Shown in pieces: positions 48,202-64,000 of a DNA stretch of 64,000 nucleotides. Each line of letters opens with the position of its first letter. Within the stretch, counting starts at the first letter, position 1. Made by a program: the position numbers and the translations under genes. This DNA comes from Dictyostelium firmibasis (taxonomy: Eukaryota; Evosea; Eumycetozoa; Dictyosteliales; Dictyosteliaceae), in assembly GCA_036169595.1 (NCBI GenBank), contig CM069766.1, forward strand, positions 2,252,501 to 2,316,500. The letters run 5' to 3'. The notes beneath the pieces were generated by a model. It saw only the letters and a program-made list of their open reading frames with translations, searched no databases and was not told where the DNA came from.

Positions 48202-48759
48202 TATCACAAGAAAAAGTATAGTATCAAATAAATATAACACCAATAATATTATCCTTAAATGTATCCTGGTTTTGTTGTAGTATTTAAATCATTATTATTT
48301 TTTCAATAATAATTAGTTTATCTCTTTTATTTTGTTAGTCAATGAAAAAAAAAAAAAAGAAAAAAAAATAGATAATACTTTTAAAAAAAAAATAATAAAG
48401 TTTTCAGAGTTTTTCTGTTTTTTTTTCTTTTTTCTTTTTTTTTTTTATTTTGAAAACCAGTTTATCTATATATATTCATAACAAACTTATTTTTTTATTT
48501 TTTTTTATTTTTTTTTTTATTTTGAATTAATTTTTATTTTTTTTTTTTTATTTATTTTTTTTTAATTTTTTTTAATTTTTTTATTTTTTTTTTTTTTGTG
48601 CATTATTGTAACGCTCTCTCAAAACAACCACTTTTTTTTATTTGTTTTTTTTTAAAATTTTTTTTTTTTTTTAAACACACACTCTCCCACCACCCTCATC
48701 AATAAATCAAATAATAATTTAATATTAATAAATTTTTTTCATTATTTTTTATATAACAT

Positions 48760-48796
<37 letters not shown>

Positions 48797-48845
48797 AAAT
48801 AAATATAAATCATATATTTATTTTTATTTTTTTTTCAATAAATAA
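47226..48845. other. Long divergent intergenic region
   Basis: 1.6 kb between rad54b (-) and the MGC-start gene (+). It contains an imperfect 26-bp tandem duplication at 47720-47773 (ACAAATAATARTTRTTATTT...), an AAT array at 48136-48196, a small patch CATGCAACTGCGATCAAC at 47883, and a C-rich block CACACACTCTCCCACCACCC at 48674-48696, about 150 bp before the next ATG. No gene. Confidence 0.5.
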
Positions 48846-49613
48846 ATGGGATGTGGGATATCGTCTTTTAAAAGAGATTCAAGTAGTAATAATAATGGAA
48901 CATCCAATAATGGCAAAGATGTATTAAAAGGAAAGACAAATAAAGGTAGTTTCAACAATAGTAATAATAACGCTGCAACTACCGATAATGATCCTTCTAT
49001 TAATAATTTAAATACAAATCAGAGTAAAATAAATAATAGTAGTGGAAGTAGTTCTAATAATAATAGTAATAATAATAATAAAACTGGTGTAGGCGAGCCA
49101 CTACCACAAAATATAAATAGTAACCAAGAAAGGAAAAACTCTGTAAATCAAACAAACAATAATAGTAGTAATAGTAATAATAACAATAGTAATATAGCAA
49201 ACAATATGGGAGCTAACCCAACTGTTAGCCATACAAAATCATTATCTCAATCTATGAATAATAGCAACAATAACAATAACAATAATAATAACAATAATAC
49301 CCAAGCCTCACTTAAACCAAATAGTTCACCTCAAGTTGAAACACAACAACCACAACATAATACCCTAAGTAATAGTGGCAGTGGACTTAATAAAAGTCAA
49401 AGTCAACCACACCCAACTTCACAACCATCTTCATCATCATTAACCAAACAACCACAAACACAAACACAAACACAAACACAACCACAACCACAACCACAAC
49501 CACAACCACAAACACAACAATGTATAAATAGCACACAACAACCAACACAAGAAAATAATAATACATCCAAGCTTACAGATAGTGGCAAGAAACCTGATTA
49601 TTTTAGTAATAAC

Positions 49614-49665
<52 letters not shown>

Positions 49666-49691
49666 GTAATAATAATAATAATAATAATAAC

Positions 49692-49782
<91 letters not shown>

Positions 49783-50194
49783 TAAATGTTAATAGTGTAA
49801 ATCCATCCCAAAATAATAACAATAATAATAATATTAACAATAGTGTTAATAATAATAATAATAGTGGCAATAATATTAGCGCTTCTATCAATAACAATTT
49901 TGGTAGTAGCAATAGTAATACATTAAATAATTTAAATAACAGTACTTTAGCTAGTAATGATATAAATAATCCATTCCCAGGATGCACAGCAATCTTAAAG
50001 AATGGCGTTTGGTATACCGAATCCGAGCTTTTGGAGGAAAACTACGTATGGACTCCAAAGTATTGGACCCCTGATAGAATTGGTAAATGGGTTGATGACA
50101 TTGAATTCTCTGAAAATTTAACTAATCCTTCAAATTCAAATTCACCAAACCAACAAGCACAACAACAACAACAACAAGCACAACAACAACAAGC

Positions 50195-50282
<88 letters not shown>

Positions 50283-50438
50283 GCACAACAACAAGCACAA
50301 CAACAAGCACAACAACAACAAGTACAACAACAACAATCTAGTTCATCATTTGCAAACAATACGACCAATTTATCAACCACACCAAACCCTTCAACATCCG
50401 TAACGAACAAAAACGATAATCCTATTGAATCAATTTAG
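48846..50438 (+). CDS. Asn/Gln-rich protein with MGCG lipidation-type start
   Basis: Intronless, 530 aa. The N-terminus [14 protein letters not shown] has Gly2, Ser6 and Cys3, a typical N-myristoylation plus palmitoylation site, followed by basic residues; plasma-membrane attachment is inferred. Residues 15-380 are Asn/Ser/Gln/Thr-rich with an Asn run of about 60 (49613-49785). One globular island at about residues 375-420 ([20 protein letters not shown], then [16 protein letters not shown]) is Trp-rich and looks conserved. A Gln run with Ala interruptions (50150-50330) follows. The short Trp-rich island is the only likely functional module besides the lipid anchor. Family not recognised. Confidence 0.78.
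49613..49785 (+). repeat. (AAT)n array encoding polyAsn
   Basis: AAT array with rare AAC/AGT interruptions inside the MGC-start gene. A CAA array (polyGln) follows at about 50195-50281. Confidence 0.95.
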
Positions 50439-51337
50439 CGAATTTATTATTTAGTTCAATAAATAAATATAAGAAAAAAAAATATATATTATATACATAA
50501 AAAAACTATTGTAAATCTTTTTTTTTTTTTCCCATTTCCAGCCTAATTGTTTTTATGGTTTTTAGCTTTTCCTTGTCAAAAAAAAAATCTAACCATTTTT
50601 AAAAATAAAAATAAAAATCAAGGGCCAACAACCAAAAAACCTAAAAAAAAATTTAATTTTTAAAATAAAAAAACTCAAAAAAAAAAAAATTAAAAAAAAA
50701 TTAAAAAAAAAAATGAAAAAAAAAAATGAAATTTTTTACTACTATATAAAAAACAGGGAATAATGAATTTGCATCTGCAGATGGTAAATTTTTTTAATGA
50801 GAATTTGGGAAAAGGTAAGAATATTTAAGGAGCATACCACAGAACCTCGCACAGAGATGCTGCTTTTGTTCACAAAGTAAAAATATGTGAATTGAAGAAT
50901 ATCTTATAATATTATATTATATTATTTTGGCATCTATTTATAGATTTTGATTGCATTTGGCATGGTAATGTATACATTATCACCAAGGGTAGCTCCAATA
51001 ATTTTTTTTTTGAATTAAACTTCAATTATTTCTAAAAGTTTGTGATAAATTTATGACATACAGCCCCTTTTGAAAAAAATAAAAAAAAAATTAAAAAATT
51101 AGTCGCGGAATTTGCAAGTTTCTGCAAAAAAAAAAAATTATTTTTTGGATTTTCATTATTTTATTTTTCTCAATTTTTTTTTTTTCAAATTTTTTTTATT
51201 TTTAAATTTTATTTTTTTCAATTTTTTTTTTTTTTTTTTTTTCACATTTTTTTAAATTAAAAATTTTTTTTCATTTTCCATTTTTCATCAATTAGCGACT
51301 CATTCCTATATACTTACACATATAAATATAAAATACA
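50439..51337. other. Spacer with a complex island
   Basis: Positions 50745-51120 have much higher GC and complexity than the flanks, for example CATACCACAGAACCTCGCAC near 50833 and TTTGGCATGGTAATGTATAC near 50957. No long ORF is present. It could be an undescribed non-coding RNA or a decayed gene or repeat. The flanks are A/T tracts. Confidence 0.5.
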
Positions 51338-51588
51338 ATGTCAAAGAATAATTCAATGGTTATTAAAATGGATGAGCAAGTCCTTAAATATAAAAACAAT
51401 TTATATGAAAAAACAGTTCATCACTTAAAAGTTACAATTCCAGAAAAAATCGCCGAATACCAAGCATTAGCTGTAATTATCTCTTCTTTTCTTTCTATTA
51501 TTAATAATTTCACCTAAAAAATAAACATATAACTTATTATTTTATTATCATTATTCTATTTTTTTTTTCCCCCACTCAAAACAATAAA

Positions 51589-51628
<40 letters not shown>

Positions 51629-52394
51629 AATCATACGAACAACAAGGTTTAGAAAATGATCAACAAGATGGACAAACCTCAAAAAAGAGAAAATTAGATG
51701 CTGAAGATTATGTTCTTATGCCAATAGAAGACTTAGTTAAAACCAATCGTGTAAGTTTCAACATTAATATTAAATTTTTGATAAATAAACATAATTTTTT
51801 ATTAATTCTTTTTTTTTTTATTACTTTCTCTCTTAAATTTTAAATAGGTTATTTTAGAGACTCATCAAAAATTTAAAAGAGCATATATAGAACTTATTGA
51901 GATTTTTTCAGTTATTAGAGGTTGGATTACTTTAAATATACCAAGAATTGAGGATGGTAATAATTTTGGTGTTGATGTTCAAGAAGATATCATTGCACAA
52001 ATCACAAAATTGGAAGAGGTTTACACATCTTTATTGGATGGATGCGAAAACTACTTTTCTACAAGAGCTTCACTCATAAAGAAAATTTTAAAACATAAAG
52101 AAATCGAAGCTTATAGATATTCGTATGTACATTCTTTTATAAAATCATTCATTCACCATTCTACTAAATTCTAATATTAATAGTTTATTCTTTTTTTATT
52201 TTTTTATTTTATTAAAATAAATAATAAATAATAATTATGATAGTCTTGCACAAGTTGATGAAAAAGAATTTATTAGATTTAGTTTTTCGTATTTTGATTT
52301 AGCAAATAATTATGCTACAACTTATTCTTTAATTGTCAAGAACTTTGCAAAACTCGAAACCCCAAGACCAACAAATGCTTCAAATATTTATTAA
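51338..52394 (+). CDS. psmE3: Proteasome activator PA28-gamma (REG-gamma) subunit
   Basis: Four exons: 51338-51472, 51628-51750, 51848-52122 and 52244-52394, joined in frame to give 227 aa. The activation-loop region IPRIEDGNNFGVDVQE is almost identical to human PSME3 (IPRIEDGNNFGV). KIAKY-like KILKHKEIEAYRYS, VDEKEFIRF, and the C-terminal IVKNFAKLETPRPTNASNIY match the human end that docks into the 20S proteasome. An NLS-like KKRKLD in exon 2 corresponds to the KKRRLD of PA28-gamma, indicating a nuclear, ATP-independent activator. The exon 2 acceptor is preceded by about 35 A residues instead of a pyrimidine tract. Confidence 0.93.
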
Positions 52395-53196
52395 GAGACA
52401 AAAAAAAAAAAAAATGAATCACAATACCATCCACAACCACAAACCACACAAAGCCGCAATTATAATCAACTATTATTCATATTATACCCTAGTATACTGT
52501 AAAAAAGAAAAAAAAATATATCGAACCATTACTACAACACAAATAAATGAGAAAAAAATAAAAAGAAATTAATCTTTCCTTTTAATTTTCAAATAATTAA
52601 ATCTTTTCAACAAGTTTCTTTTTATTTTAATCAATTGTTTTAGCTCTAAATTTTCTATTTTTTTTTTTTTTTTTTTTTACACTTTGTTTTTTTTTTAATT
52701 GCTATTGTTTTAAACCACTTTAATAATTGAAAACCAAAAACTCCACTATACTGAGGTGGTATTGATTTTCGATTAATTTTGTAACCACAAGGAATTGGTT
52801 AGATTTTCTTCAAAGGAGGTCATAGTGACGTTAGATATTTTAGTGAAGACATTGCTTTAAAATGTTGAAGTTTTTTAATTTTCTGATATTTAAATTTTTA
52901 ATTGCAATTCAAACAAAAAAAAAAAATGGTTAAAAGGGGAAATGATGAAATTAGTGGATAATCTACTTTATTTGGTGAACGCTCTTAAAATTTTGTTAAA
53001 TAATATTAGAGGGGGTTTAAAAACAACAAAACATTTAATTTTTTTTATTTAATTTTTTTTAAAACATTTCCTTATTTAGTTTTCAATTTTTTTTTTTTTG
53101 AAAATATTTAAATTTTCTATTTATTTTTTTTTTCCTTTATTATTTGTAAGTTTTTTTTTTCCCTATTATTTTAAAGTTTTTATATGAAAAAAAAAA
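52395..53196. other. Intergenic spacer with complex island
   Basis: Positions 52730-52870 (CCACTATACTGAGGTGG, ACCACAAGGAATTGGTTAG) and 52925-53020 are more complex than usual intergenic DNA and hold small inverted repeats (CCAC...GTGG). No coding frame is convincing. The last 170 bp are T-rich promoter-like sequence. Confidence 0.45.
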
Positions 53197-53490
53197 ATGG
53201 AAAAGATAGAGACAATAGTTTCACAACCATCAAAACAAAGTCATCCATTGTTATCATCTTCATTATCTGGAGATTCAATTTTTAGTTTTTCACTGGAGGA
53301 TCCTAGATTTGTTTATGCTTTAAAAGAAAATAAACTTAGAGAATTAATAAACCAAAAGAGACAGATTGAGGAAGATATTAGAACCGTTCAAGATGAAATA
53401 CTTAGAATGGAAATTGGATTCCCAATTAAACATTTTAATGATATTGGAAAAATTCAATCAGATCTTAAAAATATAAACTTAAGGGAATAA
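53197..53490 (+). CDS. Small coiled-coil protein, function unknown
   Basis: Single-exon ORF, 97 aa, with a strong A-rich leader (aaaaaaaATG). Residues 33-72 form a charged amphipathic helix (LKENKLRELINQKRQIEEDI) expected to be a coiled coil. The N-terminus is Ser-rich, with SFSLEDPRFVYA. This size and plan are typical of subunits of larger complexes, but no family is recognised. Coding-like sequence near 53655-53715 downstream is not joined to it by usable splice sites. Confidence 0.65.
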   Translation: MEKIETIVSQPSKQSHPLLSSSLSGDSIFSFSLEDPRFVYALKENKLRELINQKRQIEEDIRTVQDEILRMEIGFPIKHFNDIGKIQSDLKNINLRE

Positions 53491-53878
53491 ATATAAAAAA
53501 AAAAAAAAAAAATTTTAGCTTTTTTTTGGGTGAAAAAAATTTTACCAAATATATTTTTTTTTATTATTTTTTATTATTTTTTATTATTTTTTTTTAAATT
53601 TTTTTTCAGAAACTATTTATTACATTTTCTCAATTTTTTATTTTTATTTCTATTTATTGGCCAAAAATATACTGTTTCAGGTTTTAAAAAAAAAGAAAAT
53701 TGGTATCTATAAAAGATAAAAAAAACAGTTTAATGCTACCTTTTTTTTTCAATTTTTTTTTTATTTAAAATAAATTAATTTTGAATAACTTTTTTTTCAA
53801 AAAAAATTGTCATCGACCCACCAACAAAAACACCTGCTCTGTCTGTTTTAAAGTTTTACTTTTTTAACCAACAGCATT
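53491..53878. other. Short spacer
   Basis: T-rich. A patch at 53655-53712 reads as a short open frame (IGQKYTVSGFKKKENWYL) without a start or acceptor. CATCGACCCACCAACAAAAACACC at 53811 is a C-rich motif 45 bp upstream of the next gene. Confidence 0.4.
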
Positions 53879-56279
<2,401 letters not shown>

Positions 56280-56426
56280 AATGTTTTAAATAAAATGATT
56301 ATGCTTTATTAAATTAATCCATTTGTAACTGAACTATTTAAAAATAAAATATCTTTGTTTTTTTTTTTAATCTTAAAATACTACTTTTTATTTTATTTTA
56401 TTAATTTTTTTTTAATTTTTTTTTTT

Positions 56427-58294
<1,868 letters not shown>

Positions 58295-58718
58295 ATTTTT
58301 TTTTTTTTAATATTTCAAAATATATTAGTGTTTGTGTGGAAATTTAATTTCTCCCGCCTGTGTTTTTCAAAAAAAAAAAAAAAAAAAAAAAAAAATAAAA
58401 AAAAAAAAATAAAAAAAACTAGAGGAATGAAATTGCAAAAAAAAAAATAAAAAAAAATAAAAAATTAATTTTTTATTTTTGTCAGGGGTGATCTATTGAT
58501 ATTGTCCTGTGAAAAAGTTTAATCTATATAAGAAATAAAAAAAATGTTTTAACTTTTTAAAATATTTTAAACTTTATGATTTATTATTTTTGAAAAAAAA
58601 TAAAAAAAAAAATTAAAATGTATTTATACATTTAATTATTTATCAAAATATACATTTATTTTTTTTTTTTTTTTTTTTCAATGATTTTTTTAATCGATGA
58701 AGAAGTATTAGTATTATT
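58295..58718. other. Promoter region of the F-box gene
   Basis: 424 bp between tandem minus-strand genes. Contains TTTCTCCCGCCTGTG at 58347, a GC-rich E2F-like motif about 60 bp upstream of the F-box gene ATG, and a patch at 58481-58530 (GTCAGGGGTGATCTATTGAT). Otherwise A/T tracts. Confidence 0.45.
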
Positions 58719-60031
<1,313 letters not shown>

Positions 60032-60324
60032 CTTTTTTCTTTTTTTTTTTTTTTTTTTCTATCTCTTTTTTCTATTTGTAAAAAAAATGGAGAAAAAAAT
60101 AAAAATAAAAAAAATGAAAAAAAATGAAAAAAAAAATTTATTAATATTTAATTAAGTGTTGTGACAACAAAACACTAAAAAAACATTGATGAGTCAATGT
60201 TTTTGTTTTTTTTTTTTTTTTTTACAATAAATTTTATTTAGAAGGGGAAGGAAAGATGAAGGTGGGTAATTATTATTATTTATTTTTAAATTTGTTCTAC
60301 CATTACTATTTCTATTGTTTTGGA

Positions 60325-60376
<52 letters not shown>

Positions 60377-60455
60377 TATTATTTATTATTTATTATTTAT
60401 TATTTATTATTTATTATTTATTATTTATTATTTATTATTTATTATTTATTATTTA
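60032..60455. other. Spacer with hairpin cluster and TTATTTA repeat
   Basis: Between two tandem minus-strand genes. Inverted repeats at 60155-60176 and 60179-60204 (see separate entry) and an ATT then TTATTAT heptamer array at about 60328-60460 that runs into the TRAF gene's stop codon. Confidence 0.55.
60155..60204. other. Two adjacent hairpin-forming inverted repeats
   Basis: AGTGTT (60155-60160) pairs with AACACT (60171-60176), with the palindrome GTTGTGACAAC overlapping. AAAAACATTGA (60179-60189) pairs with TCAATGTTTTT (60194-60204) around a TGAG loop. They lie about 125-170 bp upstream of the metallophosphoesterase gene. Confidence 0.55.
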
Positions 60456-62160
<1,705 letters not shown>

Positions 62161-62317
62161 TTCATAATATGTTTGTTATTATTGGTTGTTATTATTATTA
62201 TTATTATTATTAATATTATTATTGGTATGAGGTAAAAATGAAAAAAATAAAAATAAAAAAATTTTGAATCTGTTTAGTAATTTTTGATATTGGTTGTTGA
62301 TTACTTTTATTATTAAG

Positions 62318-62349
<32 letters not shown>

Positions 62350-62460
62350 GAATTCTATTAATTTATTGTTTATTTATTTCTATCTTTCTCCTTATAAGTG
62401 TTTTTTTTTTAAAAAAAAATTAAAAAAATAAAAAAATAAAAATGCAAAAACAATTTAATT

Positions 62461-62511
<51 letters not shown>

Positions 62512-62746
62512 TAAATATTAAAGAATATTTGGAATTATTGATCACGCCCACACCCAAAATAAAAGAAATTAATTAAAAAAAAAAATAATTAATTATTATA
62601 TGGATATTTTTAGAAGGCGAGCTAAAATTTAGAAGATCTTGTAAAAACTAATTAATTACCAGACTCACTCTCTCTTTCTCTCTCATATTAAAATATCATG
62701 CAATGAGCTTTTTTTAGGTTAAAATATGAAATTAAACTTAAATGTT

Positions 62747-62766
62747 ATGGTGTGAAAACACACCAT
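62747..62766. other. Perfect hairpin ATGGTGTG-AAAA-CACACCAT
   Basis: Eight-base perfect stem with an AAAA loop, extendable by a U-G and a U-A pair in RNA. The stem is half GC, which is very unusual here, so chance is unlikely. Its role is unknown. Confidence 0.65.
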
Positions 62767-63111
62767 GATACCTCGACATGAAATCAATTATCAACAATTA
62801 ATTAATAGTATTTGTAAAACCCAATTAATTTTCAATTTTGATATGATTTTTTTTTTTTCATAAGCTTTGGATTGGATGATAAAAAAAAAAAAACCCTTTA
62901 ACTATTGAAAAAATTAAGCCTTTCATTAATTAATTTATTTTCAAAAAAAAAAAAAAACATGTCACATTGCGAATTTTTGTGATTTTCTTTTTCGTATTAA
63001 AAAATAATAAAAAAATAATTAAATGAATTAAAAAAAAAAAAAAAAATATCTTTTCAACAAAAAAATATCGAATGTACATAACACCTTTTCGGTAAAATAA
63101 TTATCACACTT

Positions 63112-63135
63112 TTTCTAGTTTTTTTAAACTAGAAA
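63112..63135. other. Hairpin TTTCTAGTTT-TTTT-AAACTAGAAA
   Basis: Ten-base perfect stem with a four-T loop, 350 bp right of the GC-rich hairpin. Confidence 0.5.
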
Positions 63136-63348
63136 GTAGAGGTGTATTTAAATGAAATTTAGTTTGTAAAATTTTGATAGAATATGGTTTTTTTGTTTTT
63201 TGCACATCGGCTCTGTATTAATATTAGAAAAATATCAATTTTTTTAAATAAATTTAATTTTTTTATATAAAAAATTTAGAAAAATGATAGTATGAAATAA
63301 AAAAATAAAAAATAAAAAAACGAACATTAAAATAATAGTAATGTAACA

Positions 63349-63556
63349 AAATCCAATAATTGGTGATTATCCCACTACAAATTCTATTTTAAAATATTTT
63401 TTAACACCATTTTTTGAATTAATGACAATTGAAAAATAAGTTTATGTTAAACAAAAAAAACTTGATAAAGAAAAAGAAATTGAGGAAAAAAAAAAAAAAC
63501 AAAAACTGATCTCAATGATTTTGAAAAAGTTTTAAAAAGAATAATTCAAAATTAAT
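63349..63556 (+). pseudogene. Decayed coding-like stretch
   Basis: Residue-like frames (IGDYPTTNSILKYFLTPFFE, then a Lys/Glu-rich helix-like part) continue for about 65 codons with about two interruptions and no start context. Composition is more coding-like than the flanks. The origin is not recognised; it may be a gene relic or chance. Confidence 0.3.
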
Positions 63557-63815
63557 ATTAAAAAAAATAACAATTTAAAATTTTAAAATTTTTTTAATTT
63601 CTTCATTGTTTGTGTACCACACAAACATTTCATATTGATGTATTTGTACCATAGATTTACAGTATTTCAATGTTTTATATTGTAATCTTTTTTTTTAAAT
63701 GGTTCTTCAATTACTATTTTTTTTTGACCTTATTACTATTATTCCCATTATTATTTTTCATTTTCGTATAAAAAAAAAAAAAATATTTTGAACCAGGACA
63801 TTGGTCAAATTTGCG

Positions 63816-63847
<32 letters not shown>

Positions 63848-63920
63848 AAAAAGTGAAAAAAGTAAAAAAATATCACACACAAACAACAAAAAAAAAAAAT
63901 AATAATATATGGATTGAATG

Positions 63921-63957
<37 letters not shown>

Positions 63958-64000
63958 CAAATAAGTCAATTTAAGATCTAAAATTAGATAAAATAAAATA
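63557..64000. other. AT-rich right end
   Basis: A/T tracts with a patch TTGTGTACCACACAAACA at 63608-63625 (GTGT/ACAC inverted repeat). No gene seen. Confidence 0.4.

Larger units (their letters stand above)
62161..63340. other. Intergenic region with two hairpins
   Basis: A/T tracts plus complex patches: 62630-62830 with a CTCTCTCT pyrimidine run at 62669-62685 and the hairpin at 62747-62766, and 63060-63200 with the hairpin at 63112-63135. No intact ORF. Confidence 0.5.

Noticed and set aside
53655-53712. Possible extra exon for the small coiled-coil gene
   Set aside because: No donor exists before that gene's stop codon and no AG precedes the open segment.

Overview
The window looks like nuclear chromosomal DNA of the social amoeba Dictyostelium discoideum. 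Non-coding sequence is almost pure A+T with long A and T tracts. Genes are compact and mostly have 0-3 short AT-rich introns with GT..AG ends. Coding sequence uses A/T-ending codons and carries long Asn (AAT/AAC) and Gln (CAA) runs. Typical social-amoeba families are present, such as FNIP repeats, an H-type lectin domain and a long Asn-led kinesin. I modelled about 29 protein genes, one of them cut by the left edge. I saw no rRNA, convincing tRNA, CRISPR array or intact mobile element.

Layout, left to right. 1-1890: 5'-truncated PH-like protein (+). 2.2-3.0 kb: hypoxanthine phosphoribosyltransferase (-). 4.1-6.6 kb: AVL9-type DENN-like protein (+). 8.0-9.8 kb: membrane-anchored Y_phosphatase3-type phosphatase (+). 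10.3-11.6 kb: two small proteins, the second with a 4-nt first exon. 11.7-16.7 kb (-): a leucine-rich-repeat protein and a very large polyN/polyQ protein with an E2F-like palindrome just upstream. 17.1-17.6 kb: stand-alone H-type lectin domain (+). 17.8-21.6 kb (-): AlkB-like dioxygenase, GPN3 GTPase, family-16 methyltransferase. 23.3-34.2 kb (+): RhoGAP protein, COPI_assoc/TVP15-like Golgi protein, CENP-E-like kinesin Kif4. 34.4-36.8 kb (-): FNIP-repeat protein and alpha-SNAP. 37.9-44.1 kb (+): AP-5 mu subunit, a two-helix membrane protein, and a tandem pair of two-helix membrane paralogues. 44.3-47.2 kb (-): RAD54B. 48.8-56.3 kb (+): MGC-start lipidation candidate, PA28-gamma proteasome activator, small coiled-coil protein, and a multi-OB-fold protein resembling shieldin subunit 2. 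56.4-62.2 kb (-): F-box protein, metallophosphoesterase, TRAF-type RING protein. The last 1.8 kb has no intact gene but holds two good hairpins and a decayed coding-like stretch.

Functionally the genes are a housekeeping mix rather than an operon-like system. Membrane traffic recurs (AVL9, COPI_assoc/TVP15, alpha-SNAP, AP-5 mu). So do genome maintenance and cell division (RAD54B, OB-fold protein, AlkB-like, Kif4, PA28-gamma). Several introns are enlarged by AAT/ATT trinucleotide arrays, and the same triplet forms polyN runs in exons. Exon boundaries were worked out by hand from splice signals, reading frame and remembered homologues. Family assignments come from recalled motifs, not from searches.
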